Shown: positions 8,119 to 17,155 of the stretch, piece after piece
Layout of the letters: each line of letters starts with the position of its first letter
How positions within the stretch are numbered: position 1 is the first letter of the stretch
NCBI GenBank assembly: GCA_903921605.1
Contig: CAIXQV010000579.1
Span: forward strand, 1 to 28,641
DNA length: 28,641 nucleotides
Direction: 5' to 3'
From: an uncultured Planctomycetaceae bacterium
GTDB lineage: Bacteria; Planctomycetota; Planctomycetia; Planctomycetales; Planctomycetaceae
Translations under genes and position numbers: made by a program
The notes under the pieces: generated by a model
The model's database searches: none
What the model saw: the letters and a program-made list of their open reading frames with translations, nothing else
Told to the model about the DNA's origin: nothing

Positions 8119-9276
8119 ATGAAATCGCTTTCCGCTCTCCTGATCGGCGGCTTGATCAGTGGCAGTCTTGCCACTTCTGTCCCCTGTTTTGACAATGAAT
8201 CACTTCTCAGTGGCTCGCTTGTGAGTGATTCGCTGAAAGCCGTTGGTGATTTCCTGAGCGACGAACATGGTTTGTCAGAGCTTGAAGAGGATTTGAACGC
8301 GGCCGGAAACAAGAGCATTGCGATAGAGGTCCATGAGCTACCTCTTACGGTCACGTTCTTGAGGAACGACGAGAAGCACGATGCGGACGCGGTTGAGAAC
8401 TCGGCGGCCAAGCCGAAGTCTCGCGTCAGTGGGAAGATTGTGATCATTGATGCGGAAGGGAAACGCAAGGAGTATCAGTTCAATGGTGATCAGGCCAGAA
8501 TGTTGCAACCCGCGCTGAATCCCGCGAACATTGAAGTTGAAACCACTGACGGCTCGAAGGCAGACGGTGGCTCAAATACCGGGCCTGCGCCGGAATCAAT
8601 GACCGAAGAAAGATACGTCCTTGGCGTCCAGTGCGAAGAATCCAGTGAGCTTCTGCGAGGTCACCTGAAACTGGGCAACACAGGACTGGTTGTCCTGGAA
8701 GTGCGAGAAGGAACTCCCGCGGAGGAGGCCGGGCTAAAAAAAGACGACATCATTCTCAGCATCAACGACAAAGATCTGGAATCGCTGAGTCAGCTTGTCG
8801 CGACGGTTTCAGAATCTGACGGCTCCCCTGTGAAACTCATTGTGCTTCGAGCAGGCGATCGGCAGGAGATTTCCGTGACTCCTCGAAAAATGCAAGTGCC
8901 CACGATGGTCGTTCCCGCACGAATGGACGCCGAGGATTTTGATGAATTGCTGGGAAATGCCAATCCAGACGTGCGAGTGCGTCGCATTCATCCCGGCCTG
9001 CTGATTGAGGGTGGCGTGCCGGGCGAACAAAAGGAAGTCCAGGCATTGATTGAGAAACTGCGTCAGATGGCCGAGAAGTCCGCTCCCGCAGAGAACTCTG
9101 TTTCCAGAATCATCATTGCAGCCCCTGACAATGGTGAAGAGGCCGCAGAAGCAACTGCCGCTTCATTGCAAACTCAGGCGGCCATCAAACAGCTTCAGGA
9201 ACAGGTCCGTCAGTTGCAGGAACAACTGGCGGAGCTTCAAAAGAATGTCCAGTCCCCGGAATCTGAAAATCAATAA
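8119..9276 (+). CDS. Secreted PDZ-domain protein with C-terminal coiled coil
   Basis: A 385-aa exported protein. The start at 8119 has GGAG 6 bases upstream; an ATG 12 bases earlier is less well placed. Residues 1-23 form a signal peptide (SALLIGGLISGSLAT). A middle region of about 140 aa is acidic and unassigned. A PDZ domain spans about 166-256 (LGVQCEE, GLVVLEV, EGTPAEEAGLKKDDIILSINDK split across the fold), of the kind found in DegP/HtrA proteases. No trypsin-like protease domain or GxSxG motif is present, so this is a binding rather than cleaving protein. The last 40 or so residues are a Gln/Leu-rich coiled coil (LQEQVRQLQEQLAELQ). Its place behind an ECF sigma/anti-sigma pair suggests an envelope sensor or regulon member. 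That role is inference. Confidence 0.8.
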   Translation: MKSLSALLIGGLISGSLATSVPCFDNESLLSGSLVSDSLKAVGDFLSDEHGLSELEEDLNAAGNKSIAIEVHELPLTVTFLRNDEKHDADAVENSAAKPKSRVSGKIVIIDAEGKRKEYQFNGDQARMLQPALNPANIEVETTDGSKADGGSNTGPAPESMTEERYVLGVQCEESSELLRGHLKLGNTGLVVLEVREGTPAEEAGLKKDDIILSINDKDLESLSQLVATVSESDGSPVKLIVLRAGDRQEISVTPRKMQVPTMVVPARMDAEDFDELLGNANPDVRVRRIHPGLLIEGGVPGEQKEVQALIEKLRQMAEKSAPAENSVSRIIIAAPDNGEEAAEATAASLQTQAAIKQLQEQVRQLQEQLAELQKNVQSPESENQ

Positions 9277-9571
9277 GTGTCGGATTCACTCAGAACAAGA
9301 GACCGACGATCCAGGGATGCTCCCGAAACTCTCGTTCCCGTCCGGGCGTAACTGCCACGATGTTTATCCTTGTGGATTCTGCTTGAGGCAGTCCCACAGA
9401 TAACTTGCCGGCAAACCTGCCGTAGTGCTCCCCCGTGGATTTATCGAACGCCAACTGTTCGGATTACTCAGAATTCACCGGGGCCACGACGGGACATGTG
9501 TGGGCAAGACGATGGCATTCCCAAGGCAGAAAGCATGTGGTCGGGCTGGCAAATCCAACGATGTAGCACCG

Positions 9572-9886
9572 TCATGCGCACCGAATACACTTCGTGGCAT
9601 AAGGCATCACAGCCAAACGCTCCTGCGAAATCTTTTCACCGCAGGCCGTGCAGGTTCCGTAATGGCCGGTTTCAATCTGATTGAGAGCCAGTCGGATCTC
9701 CTGAATCTCGTCCTTCGTCACTCGCCCCACGCGAGACAGAACCTCGTCGTCTTCGGATTCCACAGCGTTCTCACTCCAGTCACTGCTCCCGGGATTGCTG
9801 AGATCCGATTCAATCTCAACACTTCGTCGAGTCAGTTCCCCTAACGGAGCTTCCAATGCGACTCTTACGGTAGCGTGTGTGGTCAT
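9572..9886 (-). CDS. DksA/TraR-family zinc-finger protein
   Basis: A 104-aa member of the DksA/TraR C4-type zinc finger family. DksA itself binds the secondary channel of RNA polymerase and tunes transcription with ppGpp; short members like this are less well defined. The C-terminal finger is complete: CTAC at about residues 81-84 and CIRC near the end. The preceding segment (DEIQEIRLALNQIETGHYGTC) is typical of the family. The N-terminal 40 residues are poorly conserved and acidic. Start at 9886: AAGGAT lies 6-7 bases upstream. The frame stays open to 10192, but that added sequence has no family similarity. Convergent with the PDZ gene (295 bases apart, no terminator found) and divergent from the large cytochrome gene. 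Confidence 0.88.
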   Translation of the reverse strand: MTTHATVRVALEAPLGELTRRSVEIESDLSNPGSSDWSENAVESEDDEVLSRVGRVTKDEIQEIRLALNQIETGHYGTCTACGEKISQERLAVMPYATKCIRCA

Positions 9887-10292
9887 GGCATTATCCTTAT
9901 CAACAAGTGGTGGGAGAAGCTGCTGCACCTTTGCTGCGGGGCTACTCGTGCAGCGAACGTATCGCCAGGATGAGAAATCCTGAGATGCAAGGAACGTGCC
10001 ATGCCGGACTGGCCTCGCCGTGACCTCCGGATCGGCGACAAGCGACGAAATCAATAACTCACGATCGAGTCCCAGCGACGGCGTGTATGGCTCTTCGAGA
10101 CATTCGCACGAGTATCGATGCGAGCCGCCACGCATTGCGGATGTGTGTGCAGACTGCTCAGAGGCGCGCCGTATGTCGCACTCCGGCGACAACTGTGTCG
10201 CAGACGAGCATCTGGTAGACAGGACGACTTCTATTCGTTCAACTGTGCCACTCCTGATGGATATTATTGTTTATTTCCCGCCTGGATCTCGC
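9887..10292. other. Divergent intergenic region upstream of the DksA-like and cytochrome genes
   Basis: About 400 bases that should hold both promoters. On the plus strand TATTAT (10262-10267) is a good -10, with a weak TTCAAC (10238-10243) 18 bases before it, placing a start site about 20 bases before the ATG at 10293. The -35 match is poor, so this is tentative. Frames open through the region look like non-coding shadow. Confidence 0.35.
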
Positions 10293-13200
10293 ATGTCTCA
10301 CGTACGTTTCCTTCTGACAGGTTTGATTTGCCTCCATCTGTTGACCATGGATGCTGCCGCACAATCCGATCCTAAGCTGCCGTTTCCTCAGAACCGCGTC
10401 AAAGATTTTTACTCGCGCCAAGCCGAACAGTTTCTGGATCATCGGCCGAGCGGGCCTGTCGACGTGCTGCCGCAATTCCCGGGGCTGGATGGCGGAGGTT
10501 TTGGGCACTGGGGTCAGAATCCGGAAGAGGTCAGCTTCGACCAAAGTCTGAATGAAGTCGACTCGGGGAATGTTGTCTGCCAGTTGACTCGCCATTTTGG
10601 ACAGACGACGTTTAAAGGCGTCAACGTAGAAGTCGACGCTGACAGCAAGACGACGATGCTCTACGACCCATTGCGAATCACCTTCACTGATGCGTGGAAG
10701 GGCGGCTTTGTGAAGTGGGGATTTGTTCGTTTTGGTCTGATGGGCGGCGTCGAACCTGCGGGCCAGCGATTCCTCGATTTCACTCAAGGAGGATGGCAGC
10801 TTCCGCAAGGAATCAACAGTCGCTATCTCGGGTACTACCGACACGGCAAGCATGTCGCCTTCTCCACACAAATTGGTGATGCGACGATTCTGGATAACAT
10901 CTCGGTCGTTGACGGCCAGCTCGTTCGCACATTGCAGTTTGACGGATCTCTGCCCGCGTCGTTCCTGAAGATCGTTGCCTCACCGGCCGGAGCCAAGGTC
11001 GATGCGACGAACGACCAGCTTCCTCAGATCAGTTCCGTGACCGCGGACGGCAAGGTGATTCGTCTGAGCCTTGGACAACAGATTGCCGGAGTCAAGCTTG
11101 CCGAACGCGATGGTTCTCTGGGTGTTGAATTCGACGGCGGAAACGTTCCCGGGGCGGTCTCGATTCAGATCTCTTCCGGTCCCAAAGACAGCCTTCAACC
11201 GCCAGCGACGATTGATCCAGGCTCAATTGTGACCAGTGATCAGTATCTTGCGGGTGCCACCGGACAATGGGCTGAAAAGATCGTCGAAACCAAGGGCGTC
11301 TTGGCCGATGATTCAGGGCCGACGGCTCTTGATACTGTGACGTTGCCTCCAGTCGCTTCCAATCCCTTCAAATCTGCGATGCGAATTGGCGGCGTTGGAT
11401 GTCTGGAAGACGGCCGAGTTGTCGTGTCGACTTTGATGGGCGAAGTTTGGCTTGTCGATGGAATCGATTCGATGGCCACCAAACCTCTGCGCTGGCAGAG
11501 AATCGCCGCCGGCTTTTATCAGGCACTCGGAATCGTCATTCAGAATGAAAACATTCTGGTGCTGGGATCCGACCAGATTACTCGACTGCACGACTTCAAC
11601 GGCGATCATGAAACGGACTTTTACGAATGCGTCACGAATGCCTTCCCGACAACCGGCGGTCATGACTTCTGCACTTCGCTGCAGCAGGATCAGGCTGGTC
11701 GATTATACTGGGCCATCTCTTCCGGAGACTTCGGAGTCGCTCGCATGGATTCCGCCGGCGCGATTGAATCATTGGGGAACGGTCTTCGCAATTCCAACGG
11801 GATCGGAGTTTCTCCCGACGGTTCCGTTGTCCTTAGCAGTGTGCAGGAAGGAACCTGGACTCCTGCGTCGGCGATCTTTGAAGTCGCTGGCCACAGCTAC
11901 CATGGCTTGAAAGGTCCCAAGTCCGATCACGGAAAGTACGGCTACGATTTGCCTCTGGTATTCCTTCCTCGAGGGCTGGACAACTCTTCCGGTGAAATCG
12001 GATTTCTTCCAACAGACAAACGTCTGGGATCGCTCAGTGGAGCTGCAATCGGGACCTCTTTCGGTGCGTGTCAAACATATCTGGTTCTCCGAGACGTCGT
12101 GAACGGTAAAGCTCAAGGAGCCGTCGTTCCTTTGCCTGGCGATTATCTAAGCGGCGTCTGCCGCGTCGCGTTCAATCACCACGATGGCTGCATGTATGTG
12201 GCAGGAACAGAAGGCTGGCAAAGCTATGCTGCTGAAGACGGCTGCCTACAGCGAGTTCGCCTGACAGGAAAACCATTTCCCCTGCCGACGGCAATTGAGT
12301 CACACAGTAATGGCGTGATCGTGCGGTTCAGTGAAACACTGGATCCGAGTTCCGTGAATCTCAAGAACACGTTTTGCCAGCAATGGAATTATCTCTACAG
12401 CGCGGGGTATGGCTCGCCGGAGTTCTCAATTCGTGAACCGGGCCGACAAGGCCATGATCTGGTCGATGTGAAATCGGTGCGACTTCTGGACGATGCGAAG
12501 TCGATCTTCCTTGAGATTCCTCAAATGCATCCCGCGATGCAGTTTCATGTGCACATGAGACTCAAGACAGTGGCCGGACATGAGTTTAAGCCAGATGTTC
12601 TGGCGTCGATTTATGAGCTGCGTCCGGATTTCGACAAGTATCCGGAATACGCAGCAGTCCCAAAACGGCGAGCTCCCGATTTTCCGATCGCCGAAAAGTA
12701 CGAGCAGGATCCGCGACTGGTACAGCAGGAAAAGCTGGGCACAGATTTTGGTTGGGTGTCGAGCTCTCTCAAGATCTCCGTCAGTGCGTCGGCGGGGCTG
12801 CAGTTTGAACCACGACAGTTGCGAGTGGCCCCGGGGACTCGAGTCTCGCTGGCGTTTAAGAACGGTGATCCCAGCATGCCGCATAACGTGGCTGTCGTGA
12901 AAGTCGACCATATCGATGAGTTCGGCGAGCAGTCGATGCAGTTGGCTAGTAATCCACGAGCCATCGCGACTCATTACGTCCCGAATGATCCGGCCGAGAT
13001 TTGCTTCTCGCCGATTCTTCAGCCCGGTGATCAGTACACGATGTTCTTCGAAGCTCCCAAAGAGCCTGGTGAATATCGGCTGGTTTGCACCTATCCGGGA
13101 CACTGGCGAGTCATGCAGGGGAGCTTGTTTGTGATTCCCGATGGTCAGCCGTTGCCCGAGTCGGCGAATGCTCCTGTGCGTAAGTTCGTGAAGATGTGGA

Positions 13201-13688
13201 ACTCGGCTGAGCTGGCTGCCGATGCGGACAACCTTGCTGGCCGAAACTATGAACAGGGGCGAAAGGTTTTTGAGATCGCCGGTTGCAGCAAGTGTCATAA
13301 ACTGAACGAAGTTGGCACCGTGCTCGGTCCGGATCTGACAAAGATCGCCGAGCGTTTCAAGGGCCAGAAACTTCTGCAGCAGATGCTGGAACCATCCACG
13401 GAAATCAACAAGCAATATCAAACGTGGGTGGCCGCGCTGAACGACGGTCGAGTCATCTCGGGCATGATGCTCGAGCAGAATGATGCCTCAATCACTCTGC
13501 TGCCGAATCCGCTAAAACCGGAAACTAAGATCTCTATCGCCCGTGCAGACATCGAGGAACTGGAAGCATCCAACGTGTCCACGATGCCAATGAGTCTGCT
13601 CATCACTTTTACTCGAGATGAAATTCTCGATCTGCTGGCATTCGTACAAGCGGGCGGACAAAAACAGAATCCGGTTTTTGCGAAGTAG
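10293..13688 (+). CDS. Secreted beta-propeller / azurin-like cupredoxin / CxxCH cytochrome c fusion (planctomycete type)
   Basis: A 1131-aa exported multi-domain redox protein. Residues 1-24 are a signal peptide, which supports the ATG at 10293 although the frame is open to 9996. The N-terminal half resembles the planctomycete DUF6797/PVC heme-protein family, with a propeller-like region (IGGVGCLEDGRVVVSTLMGEV; DFNGDHETDFYE) like those in sorbosone-dehydrogenase relatives. A cupredoxin domain at about 825-950 has all type-1 copper ligands: H864 (MPHNVAVV), C932, H937 and M941, with the C-x4-H-x3-M spacing of azurin. The C-terminal domain (about 985-1128) is a planctomycete heme-binding domain with CSKCH at 998-1002 and GPDLTKIAERF. 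Electrons from a substrate oxidised by the propeller could pass through copper and heme within one chain. Substrate unknown, perhaps sugar-related. Confidence 0.87.
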   Translation: MSHVRFLLTGLICLHLLTMDAAAQSDPKLPFPQNRVKDFYSRQAEQFLDHRPSGPVDVLPQFPGLDGGGFGHWGQNPEEVSFDQSLNEVDSGNVVCQLTRHFGQTTFKGVNVEVDADSKTTMLYDPLRITFTDAWKGGFVKWGFVRFGLMGGVEPAGQRFLDFTQGGWQLPQGINSRYLGYYRHGKHVAFSTQIGDATILDNISVVDGQLVRTLQFDGSLPASFLKIVASPAGAKVDATNDQLPQISSVTADGKVIRLSLGQQIAGVKLAERDGSLGVEFDGGNVPGAVSIQISSGPKDSLQPPATIDPGSIVTSDQYLAGATGQWAEKIVETKGVLADDSGPTALDTVTLPPVASNPFKSAMRIGGVGCLEDGRVVVSTLMGEVWLVDGIDSMATKPLRWQRIAAGFYQALGIVIQNENILVLGSDQITRLHDFNGDHETDFYECVTNAFPTTGGHDFCTSLQQDQAGRLYWAISSGDFGVARMDSAGAIESLGNGLRNSNGIGVSPDGSVVLSSVQEGTWTPASAIFEVAGHSYHGLKGPKSDHGKYGYDLPLVFLPRGLDNSSGEIGFLPTDKRLGSLSGAAIGTSFGACQTYLVLRDVVNGKAQGAVVPLPGDYLSGVCRVAFNHHDGCMYVAGTEGWQSYAAEDGCLQRVRLTGKPFPLPTAIESHSNGVIVRFSETLDPSSVNLKNTFCQQWNYLYSAGYGSPEFSIREPGRQGHDLVDVKSVRLLDDAKSIFLEIPQMHPAMQFHVHMRLKTVAGHEFKPDVLASIYELRPDFDKYPEYAAVPKRRAPDFPIAEKYEQDPRLVQQEKLGTDFGWVSSSLKISVSASAGLQFEPRQLRVAPGTRVSLAFKNGDPSMPHNVAVVKVDHIDEFGEQSMQLASNPRAIATHYVPNDPAEICFSPILQPGDQYTMFFEAPKEPGEYRLVCTYPGHWRVMQGSLFVIPDGQPLPESANAPVRKFVKMWNSAELAADADNLAGRNYEQGRKVFEIAGCSKCHKLNEVGTVLGPDLTKIAERFKGQKLLQQMLEPSTEINKQYQTWVAALNDGRVISGMMLEQNDASITLLPNPLKPETKISIARADIEELEASNVSTMPMSLLITFTRDEILDLLAFVQAGGQKQNPVFAK

Positions 13689-13820
13689 CAATTTCAATCA
13701 CGGGTTGTTGCTTGAGTCAATCCATCAGCCGCAGGGCGTTAGCCCCAGGTTATTTCTTCTTGAGTCCAATCATCGTTTCTCCCTGGTCGTATCTCCCACA
13801 CTATTTCTGACAACACCCAT

Positions 13821-14873
13821 ATGACATCTTTAAAAGCTTCTCTTTGTGTTGCGTTCACATTGACTCTTCTGTTAGGCAAGCTGCTGATGGCTCCTGCCTC
13901 CGCCGACGAAGCATCAAAAGATTTCGCCGGGACCAAAGGCAACGGCAACTTCATCATCGGCCCCGACTACAAGGTCGATCCGGACCTTACAGACGAAGGC
14001 AATCCCAAAGGTCGAGTTTTCCAGTTCTCAATGGCTCTGGCGGACAGCAAGATCTATCGAGGTGATGACAAGACCCTCGATCCGCGCAAGCCTGTCCGCA
14101 AGGAACGCAAGATCTTCGTCTACGTTCCGGCCGCATACAAAGACGGCACGAAAGCTCCGATTCAGGTGATTCACGACGGGCCTGCTCAATTCAAACTTGT
14201 GAGCAACGCGCTGGATAATCTGACGATCTCAAAAGACCCTGATCGCAAGCTGCCGGCGTTTGTGGTCATTGCCGTGGAGAACGGCGGAGATGACAGCTAC
14301 GGAAGTCAGCGTGGCCTCGAGTATGACACAATGTCCGATCGACTGGCTCGTTTCATTAATGATGAAGTTCTGCCGGCGGTTTTGAGCAATGCCGAGATTC
14401 GCGCAGCCTATCCGCAGATTGCCTTCACTGACGATCCATGGGGAAAAGGCGTGATGGGTTGCAGCTCCGGCGGTGCGGCCGCTCTGGCGATGGGATGGTT
14501 TCGACCAGACTTGTTCCGCCGACTGATTACTTATTCCGGCACCTTTGTTGATCAACAGGACGACGATGCTGCCGAGGAATCCGAATACCCGCTGGGGGCG
14601 TGGGAATATCATTCCGGCAAGAAGCTCATTGAGAACAGCGAAAAGAAGCCGCTCCGAATTTTCACTCATGTCGCCGAGCACGACAATCGAGCACAGGATG
14701 CCGAAGAGACTTATCACAACTGGGTCATGGCCAACGAACGTACCGCCGCCGCATTGAAAGCCAAAGGCTACGAATACCGCTACATCTTCAGCAAAGACTC
14801 TCGCCATTGCGACGGCCGAGTCTTCCAGCACACCCTTGCCGATACGCTGGTCTGGATGTGGAAAGATTATTAG
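13821..14873 (+). CDS. Secreted esterase-D-like alpha/beta hydrolase
   Basis: A 350-aa putative esterase of the PF00756 (esterase D/enterochelin esterase-like) family. Residues 1-28 form a signal peptide (hydrophobic core, cleavage near APASA-DEA). The nucleophile is S215 in MGCSSGG (GxSxG). Likely charge-relay partners are D288 in AEHDNRA and H329 in SRHCDG. FVYVPAAYKDG and PIQVIHDGP fit the first strands of the fold. In planctomycetes such enzymes often release acyl or feruloyl groups from polysaccharides, but the substrate cannot be read here. It lies 132 bases after the cytochrome gene on the same strand, with no terminator between them, so cotranscription is possible. Confidence 0.85.
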   Translation: MTSLKASLCVAFTLTLLLGKLLMAPASADEASKDFAGTKGNGNFIIGPDYKVDPDLTDEGNPKGRVFQFSMALADSKIYRGDDKTLDPRKPVRKERKIFVYVPAAYKDGTKAPIQVIHDGPAQFKLVSNALDNLTISKDPDRKLPAFVVIAVENGGDDSYGSQRGLEYDTMSDRLARFINDEVLPAVLSNAEIRAAYPQIAFTDDPWGKGVMGCSSGGAAALAMGWFRPDLFRRLITYSGTFVDQQDDDAAEESEYPLGAWEYHSGKKLIENSEKKPLRIFTHVAEHDNRAQDAEETYHNWVMANERTAAALKAKGYEYRYIFSKDSRHCDGRVFQHTLADTLVWMWKDY

Positions 14874-14986
14874 GAACAGAAATAGTTGAAGCCTCGTCAA
14901 CTGGATTCAAGACTGCGTTCCGGCGATGTGTACCGTCCGGCGACTACGGCTTGGACAATCTGCCTGGCGATCCTGGTTCGACCAAT

Positions 14987-15010
14987 GTAGCGATCTCGCT
15001 CCGCCGAGAT
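14987..15010 (+). repeat. GTAGC-type palindromic repeat, copy A
   Basis: Begins GTAGCGATCTCGCTCCG and folds as ATCTCG/CGAGAT around six bases. The minus-strand sequence at 15131-15155 begins GTAGCCGTCTCGCTCCG, so the two are related copies in opposite orientation 120 bases apart. Confidence 0.5.
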
Positions 15011-15130
15011 GTGCCTTAGGCGATGCACGTTGCGCTGCCAGAGCCAGCGGCCAATATCCAAACCGCAATGCTGAAGTTGTGTTGGTGAATACTCCGGAGT
15101 TTTCTCAGCGATAGGCTCTCTGCAAGGACT

Positions 15131-15155
15131 CGTGTCGACGGAGCGAGACGGCTAC
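15131..15155 (-). repeat. GTAGC-type palindromic repeat, copy B
   Basis: Read on the minus strand it starts GTAGCCGTCTCGCTCCG and continues TCGACACG. It is the inverted partner of 14987-15010 and shares the GTAGC start with the palindrome at 6362-6385, suggesting a dispersed short repeat family. Confidence 0.5.
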
Positions 15156-15276
15156 GTTGAGAACCGACTGGTGTAAGTCGAGGCAGTTGTTCAGTGAACA
15201 CCAATTTGCGATTCACTGAAAATCGAAGATCCTGCTTCTTGCCCCGCCAGTTCAGGAAAGCGGGACGCGTTCTGGA

Positions 15277-15365
15277 ACCACGAAAGACACGAAACACACG
15301 AAAAGGCAGCAAACGCCTGCGTGACTTCGATGCGACTCTTTCGAGTGTTTCGTGTCTTTCGTGGT
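15277..15365. repeat. 89-bp inverted-repeat element (MITE-like)
   Basis: The arm at 15277-15297 (ACCACGAAAGACACGAAACA plus C) is perfectly inverted at 15345-15365. After one mismatch the pairing continues for five more bases (CGAAA/TTTCG), giving 26 of 27 paired positions around about 35 unique bases. There is no ORF and no clear target-site duplication. The arm itself is built from CACGAAA-like units. It could be a non-autonomous mobile palindrome or a transcript hairpin. Confidence 0.8.
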
Positions 15366-15685
15366 CAACCCTTATTCGCATCTCGCAGCTCTGCCATGAA
15401 TGTGGAGCCCAATTCCTTTGCGTTCGTCAGGCCAATGCGAATTGTTCAAGCACTTAAGGGTGAAAGCCGGTCTTCAAACAGAGATTCAGCGTAGGCTCAT
15501 TTCTATTGCTCGTCAGTGAATTCGCAACACAGCCGGTTCAATGCACGAATTGGCTTGTGTATGCTATCCGAGCGTTAGACTGTCGACGGAGTGGTTCATT
15601 CATAGGTCCTGAGTGAATACGACACGGCGACACTTTCGAACTCTGCTCTCGGAGGAATGTCTGCGAGCCAGAAGGAGAATTGTAG

Positions 15686-17155
15686 ATGGCCGACCTGCAA
15701 ATGCCTTTAGATGTCTTGTTCCCACAGAGTTCTCGCAGAAACCTTCTGCAAAGAACCGCGGCCGGTTTTGGGTCGCTGGCGTTCTCTTCGCTGCTTGCCG
15801 AAACAACGGTTGGCTCAGAGTCGAGAAGTCAGGAATCTATCGTTGGCCAGATCCAGCAGGGCGCGCCGCAGCCGCATCACCTCGCTCGGGCCAAGCGGAT
15901 CATCTTTCTGTTTATGAGCGGCGGGCCTTCACAGGTCGACACATTTGATCCCAAGCCGCTGTTGACTCGTGATGATGGCAAGCCGCTTCCGTTCGCCAAG
16001 CCTGAGATCCAGTTTAACGCGACAAGTAACCTGCTGAAGTCGCCGTGGCGTTTTCGTCAGTACGGCGAGAGCGGTCTGTGGGTCAGCGATTTGTTCCCGA
16101 AAGTGGCGGCTCATGTGGATGATCTCTGCATGATCCATTCGGTGCACGGAACCAATCCAGCTCATGGTGGAGCTGTGATGAAACTCCACACCGGCAGCGA
16201 CAACTTCGTGCGGCCAAGTATGGGATCGTGGGTCAGCTATGGATTGGGAACAGAGAACTCCGGCCTGCCAGCATTCGTGACGATCTGCCCGACGCTCGCG
16301 TTTGGTGGAGTCAATAATTGGAGTTCTGCGTTTCTCCCGGCGACCTATCAGGGCACCGCAATTGGCAATGCCAGCATTCCGTCCGCCAAAGCGCAGGTGA
16401 AGTTTATTCGCAACTCGCGTTTGCCGCGTGAGATTCAGCAGCTCCAACTGGAGCGTCTTGAACAGCGTAATCGAGAACACATGGCTCGATCCGGCGCCGA
16501 GGCTTCTCTGGAGGCACGCATGCAGTCGTTCGAACTGGCGTTTCGCATGCAGTCGGAGTTGCCGAGAATAGAAGACCTGTCGACGGAGTCCGAGTCGACT
16601 CACAGAATGTACGGCATGGATAATCCGGTGACCGCGAACTTCGGGCGAATGTGCATGATGGCCCGCCGATTCGCCGAGGCTGGTGTTCGATTCATCCAGG
16701 TCACTCACAACGACGACAAAGTCCAGTGGGACCAGCATTCTGAGCTGAAAACCGCTCATGCAAAGAATGCTCTCGAAGTCGACCAGCCTATTGCGGCGTT
16801 GTTGCAGGATTTGAAAACGCGTGGCCTGCTGGAAGACACGTTGATCTGGTGGGGTGGCGAATTCGGACGCACGCCAACCGCCGAAACAACAGGCCCGGCG
16901 GCTGGGCGAGATCACAATCAGGAAGGCTTTACGATGTGGCTGGCCGGCGGCGGCGTCAAGGGCGGTTTCCGGTACGGCTCAACAGATGATTACGGTTACT
17001 ACGCCGCAGAGAACAAAGTCCACATCCATGACCTTCACGCTACGATTCTGGACCTGATGGGGCTTGATCATGAGCGTCTAACTTATCGGTATGCTGGTCG
17101 TGATTTCCGCCTGACCGACGTAGAAGGCCATGTGGTTCGGGAGATCTACGCCTAA
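15686..17155 (+). CDS. DUF1501 protein (sulfatase-like), Tat-exported
   Basis: A 489-aa DUF1501 (PF07394) protein, a large family in planctomycetes with an alkaline-phosphatase/sulfatase-like fold but no settled activity. The N-terminus holds a Tat signal, SSRRNLLQRTAAGFGSLAFS, at about residues 15-34. Family landmarks include IIFLFMSGGPSQVDTFDPKP, VHGTNPAHGGAVMKLHTG, GVRFIQVTHND, DTLIWWGGEFGRTP, GRDHNQEGFTMWLAGGGVKGG and the C-terminal LDLMGLDHERLTYRYAGRD. The ATG at 15686 has AAGGAG 8 bases upstream and an in-frame TAG directly before it, so the start is firm. Usually such genes stand next to a DUF1549/DUF1553 cytochrome gene; none is adjacent here, so this copy is an orphan or works with a partner elsewhere. 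Confidence 0.93.
   Translation: MADLQMPLDVLFPQSSRRNLLQRTAAGFGSLAFSSLLAETTVGSESRSQESIVGQIQQGAPQPHHLARAKRIIFLFMSGGPSQVDTFDPKPLLTRDDGKPLPFAKPEIQFNATSNLLKSPWRFRQYGESGLWVSDLFPKVAAHVDDLCMIHSVHGTNPAHGGAVMKLHTGSDNFVRPSMGSWVSYGLGTENSGLPAFVTICPTLAFGGVNNWSSAFLPATYQGTAIGNASIPSAKAQVKFIRNSRLPREIQQLQLERLEQRNREHMARSGAEASLEARMQSFELAFRMQSELPRIEDLSTESESTHRMYGMDNPVTANFGRMCMMARRFAEAGVRFIQVTHNDDKVQWDQHSELKTAHAKNALEVDQPIAALLQDLKTRGLLEDTLIWWGGEFGRTPTAETTGPAAGRDHNQEGFTMWLAGGGVKGGFRYGSTDDYGYYAAENKVHIHDLHATILDLMGLDHERLTYRYAGRDFRLTDVEGHVVREIYA

Larger units (their letters stand above)
14874..15685. other. Long gene-free region with several palindromic repeats
   Basis: About 810 bases with no convincing gene. It contains an inverted pair of short palindromes (14987-15010 and 15131-15155) and an 89-bp inverted-repeat element (15277-15365). 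The last 300 bases should hold the promoter of the DUF1501 gene; TATGCT near 15558 is a possible -10 without a clear -35. No RNA gene recognised. Confidence 0.5.

Noticed and set aside
12426..13421. A 331-codon minus-strand frame under the cupredoxin/cytochrome gene
   Set aside because: It lies opposite conserved copper and heme motifs; composition is Arg/His/Leu-rich shadow.
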